Assembly (NCBI GenBank): GCA_038527215.1
Contig: JBCBGC010000001.1
Span: 128,426-192,425 of the forward strand
Length of the DNA stretch: 64,000 nucleotides
Direction of reading: 5' to 3'
Source: JAWPMV01 sp038527215
GTDB taxonomy: Bacteria > Bacteroidota > Bacteroidia > J057
A program made the position numbers and the translations under genes. Positions 31,357 to 39,814 of the stretch are shown piece after piece. Numbering within the stretch: position 1 is the stretch's first letter; every line of letters starts with the position of its first letter. The notes beneath the pieces were generated by a model that was not told where the DNA came from, searched no databases, and worked only from the letters and a program-made list of their open reading frames with translations.

Positions 31357-32052
31357 TTAATGGGAAATACTGTGATTGGAGCTTTTGTTTTCAGCCAGGA
31401 TCTTACCGTCAAGCAGGTGAATGGTGCGATCACTATACTGGGCGCATTGGGGTGAGTGGGTAACCATCACAATGGTCGTCCCTTCCTGGTGAAGACTGCT
31501 CAGGAGTTCCATCACGTCCTGCCCATTTTTGCTGTCAAGATTGCCCGTAGGCTCGTCTGCCAGAATCAGGCTGGGAGCGTTGACGATGGCTCTGGCTACG
31601 GCTACGCGTTGTTGCTGGCCCCCAGAGAGTTGTTGGGGATAATGCTTGGCCCGATGCATCATATTGAGCTTAGTCAAGACCGCCTCTACCCGCTCTTTAC
31701 GCTCTTTCGGTGGGGTTTTGGTATAGACCATGGGGAGTTCGACATTGTCGAACACGGTCAGTTCATCAATCAGATTAAAGCTCTGAAAAACAAAGCCAAT
31801 ATGCTGCTTGCGCAATCTGGCGCGCTTTCTTTCATTGAAATTGGAGATATCGGTATCCTGAAAATGATAGGATCCGGTAGACGGGCTATCGATCATGCCC
31901 AGGATATTCAGCAGGGTAGACTTTCCGCAACCGGAAGGTCCCATGATCGAAAGAAATTCTCCCTGGTGCAGAGACATACTTAAGCCAGAAATGGCCGAAG
32001 TTTCAATTTCTTCAGTGCGATAGATACGGCTAAGCTCAGAGATCTTAATCAT
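31357..32052 (-). CDS. ABC transporter ATP-binding protein (LolD/MacB type)
   Basis: 231 residues from the ATG at 32050-32052; the longer frame adds a Cys/Pro-rich, implausible N-terminus. Walker A GPSGCGKST, Q-loop FVFQSFN, signature LSGGQQQR, Walker B LILADEPTGNLD and H-loop VTHSP are all intact. The TEEIETSAISGLSMSL start and ADEPTGNLD are typical of the MacB/LolD group that powers lipoprotein release or efflux. No permease gene is next to it. It lies downstream of the two-component genes on the same strand. Confidence 0.9.
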   Translation of the reverse strand: MIKISELSRIYRTEEIETSAISGLSMSLHQGEFLSIMGPSGCGKSTLLNILGMIDSPSTGSYHFQDTDISNFNERKRARLRKQHIGFVFQSFNLIDELTVFDNVELPMVYTKTPPKERKERVEAVLTKLNMMHRAKHYPQQLSGGQQQRVAVARAIVNAPSLILADEPTGNLDSKNGQDVMELLSSLHQEGTTIVMVTHSPQCAQYSDRTIHLLDGKILAENKSSNHSISH

Positions 32053-32167
32053 GCAGTGGCAAATTAAATCCGGAGCGCTAGTGAGTGTGCGTGCGTGACA
32101 GGAGTTCCTGCTACTATCTGTATAGATGGTAGCAGGAGGAAAAAAGTTGCACAAATAGGGGAAAAAA

Positions 32168-32548
32168 TTAGGCGGTAGCTTCAACTACACTCTTTACCCC
32201 ATCCAGAATAGCACCTTTGTTGATGGGTTTGGTAAAATACTGGTCAAAACCAGCATTGAGGAAGCGTTCTTTATCTCCCGGCATGGCGTAACTGGTTACG
32301 GCGAAAATCTTGAGATCCCGGTATTTGGGATCCTCTCTCAGCGTCTTCATAATGGCTTCCCCATCAAGACTTTTTCCGCCTAGATTTATGTCCATCAGGA
32401 TCAACTCATAGGGCTTTTTCTCAATCTCTGCGAAAGCCTGGTTGTCATCTGTAACGTGGGTAGGCTGGCAGACAGATTGGATGGCCTTTTTTAGAACAAG
32501 CGCATTAATTTTATTGTCCTCAACAATCAGTACATGGGGTTTTTCCAT
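32168..32548 (-). CDS. Single-domain response regulator
   Basis: 126 residues, receiver domain only: VLIVEDNKIN acidic pair, phospho-acceptor Asp in LILMDINLGG, AVTSYAM switch Thr/Ser, and KPIN Lys. No output domain, so it works by protein contact, as CheY-like regulators or phosphorelay carriers do. The histidine kinase gene lies 32 bp upstream and is the obvious partner. Confidence 0.93.
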   Translation of the reverse strand: MEKPHVLIVEDNKINALVLKKAIQSVCQPTHVTDDNQAFAEIEKKPYELILMDINLGGKSLDGEAIMKTLREDPKYRDLKIFAVTSYAMPGDKERFLNAGFDQYFTKPINKGAILDGVKSVVEATA

Positions 32549-32580
32549 AACTCTTTAAGCAGTTTGTAAGGTTGTTATAT

Positions 32581-34290
32581 TTAATTTCCAGGAGTGGCAG
32601 CTACCGCTTCCTGGGCCGGAAATTTTATCCAGAAAGTACTCCCAACTCCCTTCTCACTTTCTACAGATATAGTGGCCTTCAGCACGTCCAGGATCCTCTT
32701 GGCCAGAGATAAGCCCAGCCCCGAGCCTTCGTAATTGCGGTCCAGGCCCTCACTCTCCTGTTCGAACTTCATGAAGAGTTTATCGGTAATGAAGGATCTG
32801 CTCATGCCGATGCCCGTATCTTTGATGGCTACCGCCCAGTGGTTATGCTGTTGTTCCACCCAAAGCGTAACCTGCCCCTCTTCGGTGAACTTTACCGCAT
32901 TACTGACGATATGGTCCAACACCTTGCTGACCAATTCTGGATCAGCCAGGGTGGTAGCCGGGCTGTCTGCGGGGATCAATTCCAGGGCAATCCCCTTTGA
33001 TTCTGCTTCGTTCAAATAGGTTTGGCGAGACTGAGCCAGGATCTCCTGAATGTCTACCGGCACCAGGTCAAGGCTTTCCTGCTGAGATTCCAGTTTGGAT
33101 AGGTCCAGAATAGCCCCAATGGTCCGCAAGAGGCGCTGGCCTGATTCCAGGAGCAAATCCGAATAGGAGATCAACTCTTCATCTTCCTCATATTCCGCCC
33201 CAATGATCTCGGCTAAGCCAATCACGCCATTAATCGGCGTACGGATTTCGTGGCTCATATTATTCAAGAAGTGCGCTTTGGCGATGTTGGCCGCTTCGGC
33301 TTTTTCTTTTGCCTCTGTCAATTCCTGCTGCACCTGTTTTTGTTCGGATACGTCCGAGATCCTGATGAGCAACTGGTATTTTTCCCCGTAACGGATAAAG
33401 GTGTAAGCGACATTGCCCCAAAAAGAATCACCATTAAAACGCTGAAATACACGCTCCTGGGTCCATTTGCCTTTTTTGTCCAACGATTCCTGCAAATGAT
33501 CCCACTCCAGGGCCGTGTAGGCATTTTGCATGAGGGAAGGCAGGTTTTTACCCAGTAAATCTTCGACTTTATCTGCACCAAACATGCTCACCCCTCCTGC
33601 ATTGCCTACAGAAATGGTTTGTGTTTCGACATCAGCAATAAAAATGGCATCAATGGAATTGTTGAAAACGGCCTTCAATTCCTGCTGAGCACGGAAAATA
33701 ATATCGTCTACCTGCTTGTTGGAGAGATTCTGGAAATAATAGGCTCCGATAACCACTACAAAGTAGGTAGCGAGGAAATTGACCAGGTAATTTTCCTGCT
33801 GGGTTGCCGGGTCCATATCAATTTGAGATATATAGGCGCTTCCCACCCCAAATTCCAGGGCAAAGAAAAAAAGCAGATTCGTTACGGTTACGATAATGAG
33901 AAGCGTCTTTTGTTTGATCTCAATCATCATAAACGCCACCAACATCATGGCGATAAATGCCAAATGGTCCCCGTTGGCGAGGCCCAGCATGTTGGAAGTG
34001 AAAAATACATTGATATTGCCAATGACAATCCACATCAACTTAGCCGCATTTGGCTGGTTGAAATGGTTGACGAGCGGTACCGCCAGCAAGCCCAATACCG
34101 TAAAGATCTGGACGACACTGGCCTCCATCACCCCGTTCTCAGCGTAAATGAAGATCTGGGGCATAGCCAGGAGCCCTGCAAAAATACTGACCCGGTTCGT
34201 CAGTCGTATGCGCTTGGCATCCCCAGAGCTCAAATAGAGGCTTACCCCCTGATTTGATATGAAGTGCCATGCTCTTTTGATTGGATGCAT
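32581..34290 (-). CDS. Membrane-bound PAS sensor histidine kinase
   Basis: 569 residues. Six or so hydrophobic segments in residues 30-195 form an integral membrane sensor. A PAS domain follows (about 205-320, AVFNNSIDAIFIADVETQTI), then HisKA with the phosphorylated His in FLNNMSHEIRTPINGV (about 345), and HATPase_c with N-box SNAVKFT, G1 IKDTGIGM and G2 GSGLGLSLAKR. No receiver domain is attached; the single-domain regulator downstream provides it. Signal unknown. Confidence 0.93.
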   Translation of the reverse strand: MHPIKRAWHFISNQGVSLYLSSGDAKRIRLTNRVSIFAGLLAMPQIFIYAENGVMEASVVQIFTVLGLLAVPLVNHFNQPNAAKLMWIVIGNINVFFTSNMLGLANGDHLAFIAMMLVAFMMIEIKQKTLLIIVTVTNLLFFFALEFGVGSAYISQIDMDPATQQENYLVNFLATYFVVVIGAYYFQNLSNKQVDDIIFRAQQELKAVFNNSIDAIFIADVETQTISVGNAGGVSMFGADKVEDLLGKNLPSLMQNAYTALEWDHLQESLDKKGKWTQERVFQRFNGDSFWGNVAYTFIRYGEKYQLLIRISDVSEQKQVQQELTEAKEKAEAANIAKAHFLNNMSHEIRTPINGVIGLAEIIGAEYEEDEELISYSDLLLESGQRLLRTIGAILDLSKLESQQESLDLVPVDIQEILAQSRQTYLNEAESKGIALELIPADSPATTLADPELVSKVLDHIVSNAVKFTEEGQVTLWVEQQHNHWAVAIKDTGIGMSRSFITDKLFMKFEQESEGLDRNYEGSGLGLSLAKRILDVLKATISVESEKGVGSTFWIKFPAQEAVAATPGN

Positions 34291-34376
34291 CCCGTTTGAT
34301 TCCTATTGGTAATTGAGGCTTCAAACTAGGGGTTGTTTTTTTCTATAAAAAATTTGAATACCGAAATATATAACAT

Positions 34377-34403
34377 AAAAAAAGGCAGGAAGTTACTCCT
34401 GCC
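34377..34403 (-). terminator. Rho-independent terminator of the PLP-enzyme gene
   Basis: On the minus strand: GGCAGGA-GTAACT-TCCTGCC, a seven-bp stem, followed by a run of seven T residues. It lies about 50 bp after the stop codon of the 34451-35716 gene. Confidence 0.85.
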
Positions 34404-34450
34404 GGCCTAAAAAATTAGGAAATGAACGGGTTCATTGAAACCTATTGCCC

Positions 34451-35716
34451 TTACACTATTTCCATTCCAAATGCCTCATAGACTTCCTCAATACTGGAGT
34501 TTTCCTCTGCTAAGGCTTGGGGTAAATGCTCAGCTATAAGATCCATCAGGCTTTTAATATCCTCAAACTGAAGGTGGTTATTGATCGCAATTCTCAGCCC
34601 TGCGTTTTTATAGGGGACCGCAGGGAAGATGGCTATATTGGTGAAGTAACCCGCTGCCTTCAATCTTTTGCCCATATTGTAGGCTACTTCAGGGTCACCT
34701 ACACTGATAAAACCGATGGGGCTGGCTGAGTCCATGAAAAGCGGGACTTTGTTTTCTGTAGCCATCAACCGGAAGTAGGCAATCCGCTCCCTTAATCTTT
34801 TCTGTAACTGGGGCAACTCTGGAGAGAGGTGGATTTTGATGGAGGCAATTGCCGCACCCAACAAAGGAGGTTGGATAGGACCAGAAAAGTTCATGGTTGG
34901 TCCGGTACAGCGGACTTTTTTCTTACTCTCCTCATCCGGAAAGATTAGCACGCCGCCTGCGGTCGCAAAACTCTTGGCCAGGGAGGCGGTTAAAAATAAT
35001 CTCGGATGATAGGGTAGTTGGCTGTGAACAAATCCAGCGCCGTATTTTCCCATCCAGCCAGAGCCGTGGGCGTCATCTATGTAGAGATGGAACGACTCAT
35101 AGCGATTCAGTAATTCTGTCAGTTCGTTAAGTTTGGCGAAATCCCCATACATGGAGTAAATCCCATCGGCCATGTACCAAACCTTCTTATGGGTTTGTTG
35201 GAGCTTTTTGATGCGGCTTTCCAGCATGTCCATATGGTTGTGGCGAATCATCTCCACTTTCACCCCTCTTTGGCGCAAAGGACCTACTGCCATTTGGACA
35301 GAAGCATGTACCTGATGATCCAGGATGACCGCATCTTCATCTTCTACCAATACAGGAATGGAAGACATATGTCCAAGGGTCAGGGAAGGAGCCAGAATCA
35401 AGGGCCGGTTGAACACACGGCCTAATAAGGCTTCGGCTTCTCCGTAAAGTCCGGTGCAGATATAGCCTCGGGAGGACGCGAACTGCGAGCCGTAACGGTT
35501 GACGGCATCGATGGTTCCTGCTTTGATTCTCGCGTCTAGTTCAAGCCCCAGATAGCTACACGAACCGAAGTTCACATAGTCTGTATCCTCTACTCGGACC
35601 GACCGGCCATTCGCCACAAAATCTTCAGCCATCAAATGCAATAGCCCTTCTTTTGCTGCTCTGCCCAGCGTTTGTTCTACAATATGCAAGTGTTGGGAGC
35701 TTCTACTCTTTGCCAT
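34451..35716 (-). CDS. Alpha-oxoamine synthase-type PLP enzyme (8-amino-7-oxononanoate synthase / serine palmitoyltransferase family)
   Basis: 421 residues, fold type I PLP enzyme. Motifs: NFGSCSYLGLE, YGSQFASSRGYICTG, LILAPSLTLGHMSS, DHQVHASVQ, MADGIYSMYGDFA, IDDAHGSGWMG and the Schiff-base Lys in SLAKSFATAGG. The family condenses an amino acid with an acyl-CoA; members make biotin precursors, sphingoid bases or signalling ketones. There is no biotin or sphingolipid gene nearby, so the substrate is undecided; serine palmitoyltransferase is plausible in Bacteroidota. Monocistronic. Confidence 0.85.
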   Translation of the reverse strand: MAKSRSSQHLHIVEQTLGRAAKEGLLHLMAEDFVANGRSVRVEDTDYVNFGSCSYLGLELDARIKAGTIDAVNRYGSQFASSRGYICTGLYGEAEALLGRVFNRPLILAPSLTLGHMSSIPVLVEDEDAVILDHQVHASVQMAVGPLRQRGVKVEMIRHNHMDMLESRIKKLQQTHKKVWYMADGIYSMYGDFAKLNELTELLNRYESFHLYIDDAHGSGWMGKYGAGFVHSQLPYHPRLFLTASLAKSFATAGGVLIFPDEESKKKVRCTGPTMNFSGPIQPPLLGAAIASIKIHLSPELPQLQKRLRERIAYFRLMATENKVPLFMDSASPIGFISVGDPEVAYNMGKRLKAAGYFTNIAIFPAVPYKNAGLRIAINNHLQFEDIKSLMDLIAEHLPQALAEENSSIEEVYEAFGMEIV

Positions 35717-36030
35717 AAACTAGGTTCTTCTTAGGATTTTCAATCGTTGTTTGGATTATGACCCTAAAGTAGAGGCTATTCTAAGCGGCGGAAAGGGGAT
35801 AAATTTAAAGGTTGTACCAGGTTTTAGCGTAAGACGTAAAAGGAAAATTTCGATAAGTAAATGATAGTGAGGTTTTTATAATTTGGGATTTGAATGAATT
35901 GTACTTATGCAGATGATAGGAAATAAGGGGAAGAGCGGGCTTTTTTCGGGAAAAATCTGGTAAGAAATGCGAAAAATATATGAGATTCTGCTGTGGCCCG
36001 TTTAACTTGTAAGCACTAAAATTGAATTTC
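35717..36030. other. 314-bp AT-rich divergent intergenic region
   Basis: No gene seen. It separates the divergent PLP-enzyme and DUF1460 genes and must contain both promoters. No box matched TAnnTTTG well enough to call. Confidence 0.4.
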
Positions 36031-36885
36031 ATGCGCCTCTTCATCGTCCTCTTGCTATGTGTGTCTGCCCTTTCTCCATCTATGGGTCAAACCGTGTGTA
36101 CCCCTGAAAACCAGGCTCGCCTGCAACGGCAGTTGTTACATTTGAATGGGCAGGATTGGACAGATCAAGAGATGGCCGAGGTCATCGTTGGAGTGGGGAA
36201 AGGCTTTTTAGGCACGCCCTATGTCGCCAAAACCCTGGAACTCCCCGGTGAGGAAAAACTAGTGGTGGAGATGGGCGGACTAGATTGTACTACTTTCCTG
36301 GAGAATGTCGTCGTCCTGAGTCGCCTTAAGCGGATGAATCAACTGACGGAGAAGCGCTTCCTTGAAGAACTGACTCGCTTGCGGTACCGCGATGGGAAAT
36401 TGGCTCAGTATCCTTCCCGTTTACACTACTTCACAGAGTGGATTCAAAATAATCAAGCCAAGGGATTGTTGACCGATGTGACGCGTGAAGTAGGGGGCGA
36501 ACCCTACCAGAAAACCATCAATTTTATGTCTACGCACCGGGACGCATACGCTCAACTGAAAAGCGATGCCTTTCTGGAAGAGATCAAAGCGGCAGAAACC
36601 CGCCTGAATCAGGAGCAGCGTTACTTCATACCCAAAGCCAACCTGGCCCAGCTTGAAGATCGCATCCAAAGTGGTGATTTGATCGCGATCACTACCGGGA
36701 TCAAAGGCCTGGATGTGGTGCACGTAGGCCTGGCCTTGCAACACGAAGGCAGATTGCACCTGTTTCACGCTTCTTCCCGCAATAAGAAAGTAGAGATTTC
36801 GGCGATTCCCCTGGCCGATTACTTGATGAAAAATAAATCCCAGTCTGGGATCATGGTTTGCCGCTTGACTGACCCTAGAAATTAA
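36031..36885 (+). CDS. DUF1460 family secreted protein (NlpC/P60-like amidase fold)
   Basis: 284 residues from the ATG at 36031 (a TTG at 36022 is the alternative). Signal peptide to about SMGQ. The DUF1460 core shows GFLGTPYVAKTLE, the catalytic-type Cys in GGLDCTTFLENVV, and a His in VHVGLALQHEG followed by FHASSRNKKV. DUF1460 adopts an NlpC/P60-like fold and is annotated as N-acetylmuramoyl-L-alanine amidase-like, so a periplasmic role in cell wall turnover is likely. Its 3' end overlaps the converging ROK kinase gene by 11 bp. Confidence 0.88.
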   Translation: MRLFIVLLLCVSALSPSMGQTVCTPENQARLQRQLLHLNGQDWTDQEMAEVIVGVGKGFLGTPYVAKTLELPGEEKLVVEMGGLDCTTFLENVVVLSRLKRMNQLTEKRFLEELTRLRYRDGKLAQYPSRLHYFTEWIQNNQAKGLLTDVTREVGGEPYQKTINFMSTHRDAYAQLKSDAFLEEIKAAETRLNQEQRYFIPKANLAQLEDRIQSGDLIAITTGIKGLDVVHVGLALQHEGRLHLFHASSRNKKVEISAIPLADYLMKNKSQSGIMVCRLTDPRN

Positions 36886-37849
36886 CCATAGACTCCCCGA
36901 TTTCTTTCCAGACCAGGGCGCTGGCGCCTAAAATAGCGGCATCGCTATCAGGTAAGCCTGAAGGGATTAATGCTACCTTGTCTTTGTAGATATTCAGGAG
37001 GTTCTCCTCCATGTGCCGTTTGGTCGGCTCTAAGATCCAGTCTCCGGCCCTGGCTACCCCGCCAAAGAAAAAGATAGCGGCAGGACTGGTGTAAGCAACG
37101 AGGTTAGAGAGGGCTTCTCCTAAAATTTTGCCTGTATATTCGAACGCATGTTGAGCGATGGGATCGCCTTTTTCCGCTGCTTCAAAGATGTGCTTGGGGG
37201 TGATTTCTTCGGGTAAAAGATGGCGAAGCTCACTATCAGCCTGGGTGGCTGCCAACTCTTCCTGAACCGTGAGGACTACGCCCCGGGCCGAGGCATAAGT
37301 TTCCACACATCCGCGTCTCCCACAGGTACATAGTCGTCCTCCCCGAACCGCCGTAACGTGTCCAAACTCGCCCGCAAAGCCGTCATGTCCGTAAATCAAT
37401 TCCCCATTGGCCAGGAAGCCACTTCCTACCCCGGTACCCAGGGTAATGATGGCAAAATCCTTGAATCCCTTAGCCGCTCCATACATTAGCTCGCCGATCG
37501 CTGCTGCATTGGCATCGTTGGTGACGATGACCGGAACCTCGAAATGTTGGTTAAATAGTTCCACCAAAGGCACGATGCCTTTCCACACCAGATTGGGCGC
37601 TTGTTCGATGGTTCCCGTGTAATAATTACCATTGGGCGCTCCGATGCCTATTCCTTTGATCTCGACGGGAGACGCAAGGTTGGCGATCATGTCCTTAATG
37701 GCATGGCTTACTGCGGCGACATAGTCTTCTACCTGGGGATATCCAATGGTAGACATGGAAGAGGCTGCTAATAATTCACCTTCAGGATCTACTAATCCAT
37801 ATTTGGTGTTGGTGCCACCAATGTCGATCCCAACTGCAATTGATTTCAT
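36875..37849 (-). CDS. ROK family sugar kinase (glucokinase-like)
   Basis: 324 residues. ATP-binding motif GIDIGGTNTKYGLVD at the N-terminus, TNDANAAAIGE with the catalytic Asp, and the ROK zinc motif CTCGRRGCVETYAS are present. No DNA-binding domain precedes it, so it is a kinase rather than a repressor, probably glucokinase. Transcribed alone, divergently from the asparaginase gene. Confidence 0.9.
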   Translation of the reverse strand: MKSIAVGIDIGGTNTKYGLVDPEGELLAASSMSTIGYPQVEDYVAAVSHAIKDMIANLASPVEIKGIGIGAPNGNYYTGTIEQAPNLVWKGIVPLVELFNQHFEVPVIVTNDANAAAIGELMYGAAKGFKDFAIITLGTGVGSGFLANGELIYGHDGFAGEFGHVTAVRGGRLCTCGRRGCVETYASARGVVLTVQEELAATQADSELRHLLPEEITPKHIFEAAEKGDPIAQHAFEYTGKILGEALSNLVAYTSPAAIFFFGGVARAGDWILEPTKRHMEENLLNIYKDKVALIPSGLPDSDAAILGASALVWKEIGESMVNF

Positions 37850-37974
37850 GAGGATTCCGAATTTGAAGCGTGCTCAGGCAAACGAGGAAAGCGCCCAAAT
37901 ATAGAAACTTTCTGGCAGTGACTCCCGGCTTTCTCCAAGAAATTTTGGGTCAGAAAAGCCCGGGATTTTTTCCT

Positions 37975-38003
37975 TTTGGCGGGGATTTCTTAGGTTGACT
38001 TTG
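37975..38003 (+). promoter_or_regulatory. Possible promoter of the glycosylasparaginase gene
   Basis: TTTG (37975-37978) and TGACTTTG (37996-38003) are 17 bp apart, matching the Bacteroidota -33/-7 arrangement with one mismatch in the -7 box; about 36 bp before the start codon. Confidence 0.4.
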
Positions 38004-38038
38004 CAAACCATATTTCTACTACGCTCAAACCTATCTAC

Positions 38039-39043
38039 ATGGCTCCAACATCCCGTCGTGACTTTTTGAAACTTGGCGCAACCGCCGCTGCCCTAAGTGC
38101 CTTCTGGCAAGCCTGCAAACCTGCTGCTTCTTCTGCTTCCTCCTCAGAAACCCCTAAGGGGCCCGTGAATAAACCGATGGTGGTTTCCACCTGGAATCAT
38201 GGCCAGGCCGCTAATGCCGCAGCCTGGGAAGTCCTGGCCCAGGGAGGACGGGCCTTAGATGCTGTGGAAGCAGGCGTAAAGGTTACAGAAGCTGATCCCA
38301 AGGTTAGCACCGTGGGCATAGGAGGTCGTCCGGATCGGACCGGGGTGGTTAGCCTGGATGCCTGTATCATGGATGAAAACGGAGATTGCGGCTCGGTGGC
38401 TTTTCTGCAGAACATCAAGCATCCGATCTCCGTCGCCCGCAAAGTGATGGAAGAAACCAAGCATGTTATGCTGGTTGGAAAAGGGGCCCTGGACTTTGCT
38501 CGGGAACAGGGATTCCCAGAGGAGAATTTGTTGACCGAGGGGGCTGAGAAAGACTGGAAGGACTGGCTGAAAAAAAACGATCCCCATGCTAAAGCAGAAA
38601 TCAATGTAGAAAACCATGACACCATCGGCATGGTCGCGCTCGATGCAGATGGCAATCTATCTGGGGCCTGCACCACCAGTGGAGCCGCCTGGAAGTTGCA
38701 CGGCAGGGTAGGGGATTCTCCTATCATTGGCGCTGGATTGTATGTCGACAATGAGGTGGGCGCGGCAACTGCTACCGGATGGGGCGAAGCCGTGATCCGG
38801 GCTGTGGGCTGTTTCCTGGTGGTAGAATTTATGCGGCAGGGGCATCATCCGGAAGAGGCCTGCCGCCTGGCGGTAGAACGGGTTATTTCCAAAAATCCCG
38901 ATTGGCAAGAGATCCAGGTAGGCTTCCTGGCCATAAGCAAGCAAGGAGAGTATGGAGCCTACTGTATCGCACCGGGCTTCAATTATGCCGTGAAAGATGC
39001 TTCCCATGATAATGTCTTGATCGATGGCAAAAGCAGGCTTTAA
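38039..39043 (+). CDS. N4-(beta-N-acetylglucosaminyl)-L-asparaginase, Tat-exported lipoprotein
   Basis: 334 residues. N-terminal SRRDFLKLG is a twin-arginine motif and LSAFWQAC a lipobox, so the enzyme is probably exported folded and lipid-anchored. The Ntn-hydrolase core shows GGRPDRTGVVSLDACIMD, and the autocleavage/nucleophile Thr in HDTIGMVALD (about residue 200), followed by TSGAAWKLHGRVGDSPIIGAG. It removes the sugar-linked Asn of glycopeptides. The copper-homeostasis gene cutC starts 3 bp later and a glycosidase follows, so this looks like a glycan-use operon. Confidence 0.92.
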   Translation: MAPTSRRDFLKLGATAAALSAFWQACKPAASSASSSETPKGPVNKPMVVSTWNHGQAANAAAWEVLAQGGRALDAVEAGVKVTEADPKVSTVGIGGRPDRTGVVSLDACIMDENGDCGSVAFLQNIKHPISVARKVMEETKHVMLVGKGALDFAREQGFPEENLLTEGAEKDWKDWLKKNDPHAKAEINVENHDTIGMVALDADGNLSGACTTSGAAWKLHGRVGDSPIIGAGLYVDNEVGAATATGWGEAVIRAVGCFLVVEFMRQGHHPEEACRLAVERVISKNPDWQEIQVGFLAISKQGEYGAYCIAPGFNYAVKDASHDNVLIDGKSRL

Positions 39044-39046
39044 CCC

Positions 39047-39787
39047 ATGGCAATAACCCTGGAAATATGCATTGACAGCGTGGCTTCTGCCCTGGCGGCA
39101 GAGCGGGGAGGCGCCCATCGTCTCGAACTCTGTGACAACCTGATCGAGGGAGGGACGACCCCTAGTGTGGGGATGGTGGAGAGTTGCCTGGAAGCCTCTA
39201 CTTTACCCTTGATGGTGATGATCAGACCCCGAGGTGGGAATTTTGTGTTTGATCGGTGGGAAAAAGCCGCTATGCTGGCAGATATTAAAGCCTTGAAGCA
39301 TACGGGCATTGCTGGCTTGGTCATCGGAGCGCTGAATGAAAAAAGTGAATTGGACGGGGATTTCTGCCAGGAAATGATCGATCTGGCGGGTCATCTATCC
39401 CTAACTTTTCATCGCGCCATAGACGTGGTGCCGGAACCCCTAACGGTGCTGGACCAGTTGGTGGAATGGAAAATCGACCGGGTACTCAGCTCGGGGCAGG
39501 CGGTTAGCGCCTGGGAAGGCCGGCATACCTTGCGACAGTGGGTAGACCATGTCGGATCAGCCATGGGCATTATGGCCGGAGCAGGCTTGAATCGGACGAT
39601 CGCCAAAGCCCTGGTGGAAGAGACCGGCGTAAACCAAATTCATGGTTCCGCCAGCCAATGGGTGCCTGCCATAGGCCATCCTCAGGATAGTGGGGTGTAT
39701 TTTGGCCCACCAGGAAGGCAGGAGTACGCCCAGAAAATTACCCAGGAGGAGGAAGTTAAAGCCATCCTCCAGGCCCTCAAGACCTAA
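39047..39787 (+). CDS. cutC: CutC family protein
   Basis: 246 residues, full-length TIM barrel. Family motifs: LEICIDSVASALAAERGGAH, RLELCDNLIEGGTTPSVGM, VMIRPRGG, TFHRAIDV, and MAGAGLN. CutC is annotated as a copper homeostasis protein, but its true function is uncertain. It is tightly packed between the glycosylasparaginase and glycosidase genes (3 and 27 bp), an arrangement hinting at a role in glycan metabolism. Confidence 0.92.
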   Translation: MAITLEICIDSVASALAAERGGAHRLELCDNLIEGGTTPSVGMVESCLEASTLPLMVMIRPRGGNFVFDRWEKAAMLADIKALKHTGIAGLVIGALNEKSELDGDFCQEMIDLAGHLSLTFHRAIDVVPEPLTVLDQLVEWKIDRVLSSGQAVSAWEGRHTLRQWVDHVGSAMGIMAGAGLNRTIAKALVEETGVNQIHGSASQWVPAIGHPQDSGVYFGPPGRQEYAQKITQEEEVKAILQALKT

Positions 39788-39814
39788 AAAGTTCATCCCT
39801 AAGCTTCTTATGCC

